64,000 nt of DNA from Ceratobasidium sp. AG-K. Its lineage: Eukaryota > Basidiomycota > Agaricomycetes > Cantharellales > Ceratobasidiaceae. The notes under the pieces are model-generated. The model was not told the origin of the DNA. It saw nothing but the letters and a program-made list of their open reading frames with translations, and searched no databases. The first letter of the stretch is position 1. Each line of letters opens with the position of its first letter. The DNA lies in contig JAWNGF010000014.1 in NCBI GenBank assembly GCA_037039685.1, positions 992,001-1,056,000 of the forward strand, in the 5' to 3' direction. Below, one piece after another: positions 62,936 to 64,000 of this stretch. Both the position numbers and the translations under genes were made by a program.

Positions 62936-64000
62936 ATGTACTACCTCCTGGCTGTCGGTTTCTCAACCACGGCACTCGTAGCTGGGTCGCCTTTGGATTC
63001 TCGACAGTCGGACCCATGCGCTACAATCGCGAAACAAGCGTGGTCGAAGCCCTCAGAGGTGAACGCATGTCTCTCGTCCTTTGCCTTTAACGCAACGCTT
63101 AGGGACAACGTGCGTACATATAATCCTACTACAGCAACTTCGCATGCTTATATTTTAGATAGATTGTCGATGTAGTCAGCAAGACCTTTGCCCAGTTCCA
63201 TACCTCGACCTCGTTCCACTTGAACATGCCTGACCCATTCACCGAGGACACTGTGGATCTACTAGGGGAGCTTGGAAGGATCAAGGGAACAGCTTACAAG
63301 TCGGATTGTAAGTCTAGCAACTCTCGTTACCTGGATCACTCACCCACGTGAATCACCTCAGTCGAGTTGCATCAAGAGTGGGAGGCTTATCATGACATCG
63401 GAGATTGGTTTTGCTAATGACGCTTTAGTGTTTCCAAGACCGTCAAACGGCTTGGCGACGGACATGCGGGATATATCAATTACTGCTGTAAGACGCCTCA
63501 TTTGTTCACTTTAGGGCAATACTAACTGGTGACTAGACGACTCGCTTTACACCACATACCTCCCCTTTCCCCTCGCCGTCCTCGCCCGCCCAGATGCTTT
63601 AGACATTCAGAATATCCACATCGTACCCGAAGCTTCCGAAATTGCTATAGTAGAGTACACGGGCGGTGCGGTCGACACCTGGCAAACAGCTCTAGGTCGG
63701 AACCTCAGTGATGTGAGCACCCGCACACATAGCTTCTTTGACCTACAAACCAACTGCTTCCCCATAGTTCGACGGTGCCCAAATTGTCTCTATCAACGGC
63801 CAAGACCCCTGGAGCATTGTGGACACCTATACCGCCACCAGCGGCGACTTTCAAGCTAAAACCACTAGACAGAATGGGTTCTTTTCCTCGTATACCATGT
63901 GGGATTACCGTCTAGGCACATTTGCACAACTACCCCTACCAACTCTGGGCGACTCAATCTCTTTGACGTTGATCAGAAACGGGACAACTACACAAGAAAC
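62936..64000 (+). CDS. Secreted peptidase S41 family (CPAF-like) protein, 5' part
   Basis: Start ATG 62936 opens a signal peptide (MYYLLAVGFSTTALVAG) followed by DPCATIAKQAW and VNACLSSFAFN. Spliced exons give VVSKTFAQFHTST, PFTEDTVDLLGELGRIKGTAY, ELHQEWEAYHDIGDW, DSLYTTYLPFPLAVLARPDA and a PDZ-like stretch (AQIVSINGQDPWSIVDTY). Introns lie near 63110-63170, 63309-63360, 63400-63440, 63488-63536 and 63714-63768. The order of an N-terminal cap and PDZ-like domain before the serine-protease core is that of fungal CPAF-like S41 proteins. The catalytic Ser part lies beyond the window, so activity cannot be judged. Likely extracellular. Confidence 0.75.

Overview
The window is fungal nuclear DNA. 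Genes have several short introns (about 40-60 nt) with GT..AG borders. The host genes are fungal: a VPS11-like HOPS/CORVET subunit, a secreted S41-family (CPAF-like) protease, an Srs2/UvrD-type helicase, beta-trefoil proteins and BTB proteins. The transposon set (chromodomain Ty3/gypsy, Ty1/copia, a CACTA element with a tnp2 transposase, a Tad/I-like LINE) fits an agaricomycete. A Rhizoctonia/Ceratobasidium-type genome is my best guess; that is inference, not a match.

1-30.9 kb is a nest of LTR retrotransposons in one Ty1/copia element. Copia pieces lie at 4513-5249, 20776-23447 and from 30682. Three gypsy elements sit in it: E1 (1-4512, +, cut by the window edge), E3 (5250-20775, -) and E4 (23448-30681, -). 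E3 was itself invaded by E2 (6693-13911, +) and by an LTR that is now solo (17569-18739). Target duplications can be read for E2 (TGTAG), E4 (GGGAG), E3 (CACGT/CATGT) and the solo LTR (ATAGG). E1, E2 and E4 are one family and E3 another. Both families look self-primed in the Tf1 manner, and both carry an extra ORF overlapping the 3' end of pol that ends in a SUMO-interaction-like motif.

32.3-46.5 kb holds two neighbouring BTB genes on the minus strand. The second is split by a 12.4 kb DNA transposon (33933-46331) with CACTG termini, an apparent 4-bp target duplication (TTCT) and subterminal GGTACTT repeats. Inside it are an apparently intact tnp2 (CACTA) transposase, a divergent two-finger C2H2 gene, a TET/JBP-like 2-oxoglutarate dioxygenase gene and an AT-hook, Ala/Pro-rich gene. 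A 5'-truncated LINE (about 1.2 kb, 12-bp target duplication) inserted near the 3' end of the TET/JBP gene. It created one open frame fusing the dioxygenase to a truncated RNase H. This is the most interesting part of the window. CpG-to-TpG/CpA decay dominates the inactivating changes in the retroelements, so a mobile gene of the 5-methylcytosine-oxidase family sits beside apparently methylated repeats.

46.5-64 kb is mostly host genes: a hAT-like MITE (47151-47398), an Srs2-like helicase (47.6-50.7), an Hsp20/ACD protein (52.0-52.7), two tandemly duplicated beta-trefoil genes (55.2-57.6), VPS11 (58.6-62.3, -) and the 5' part of an S41 protease gene (62.9 to the edge).
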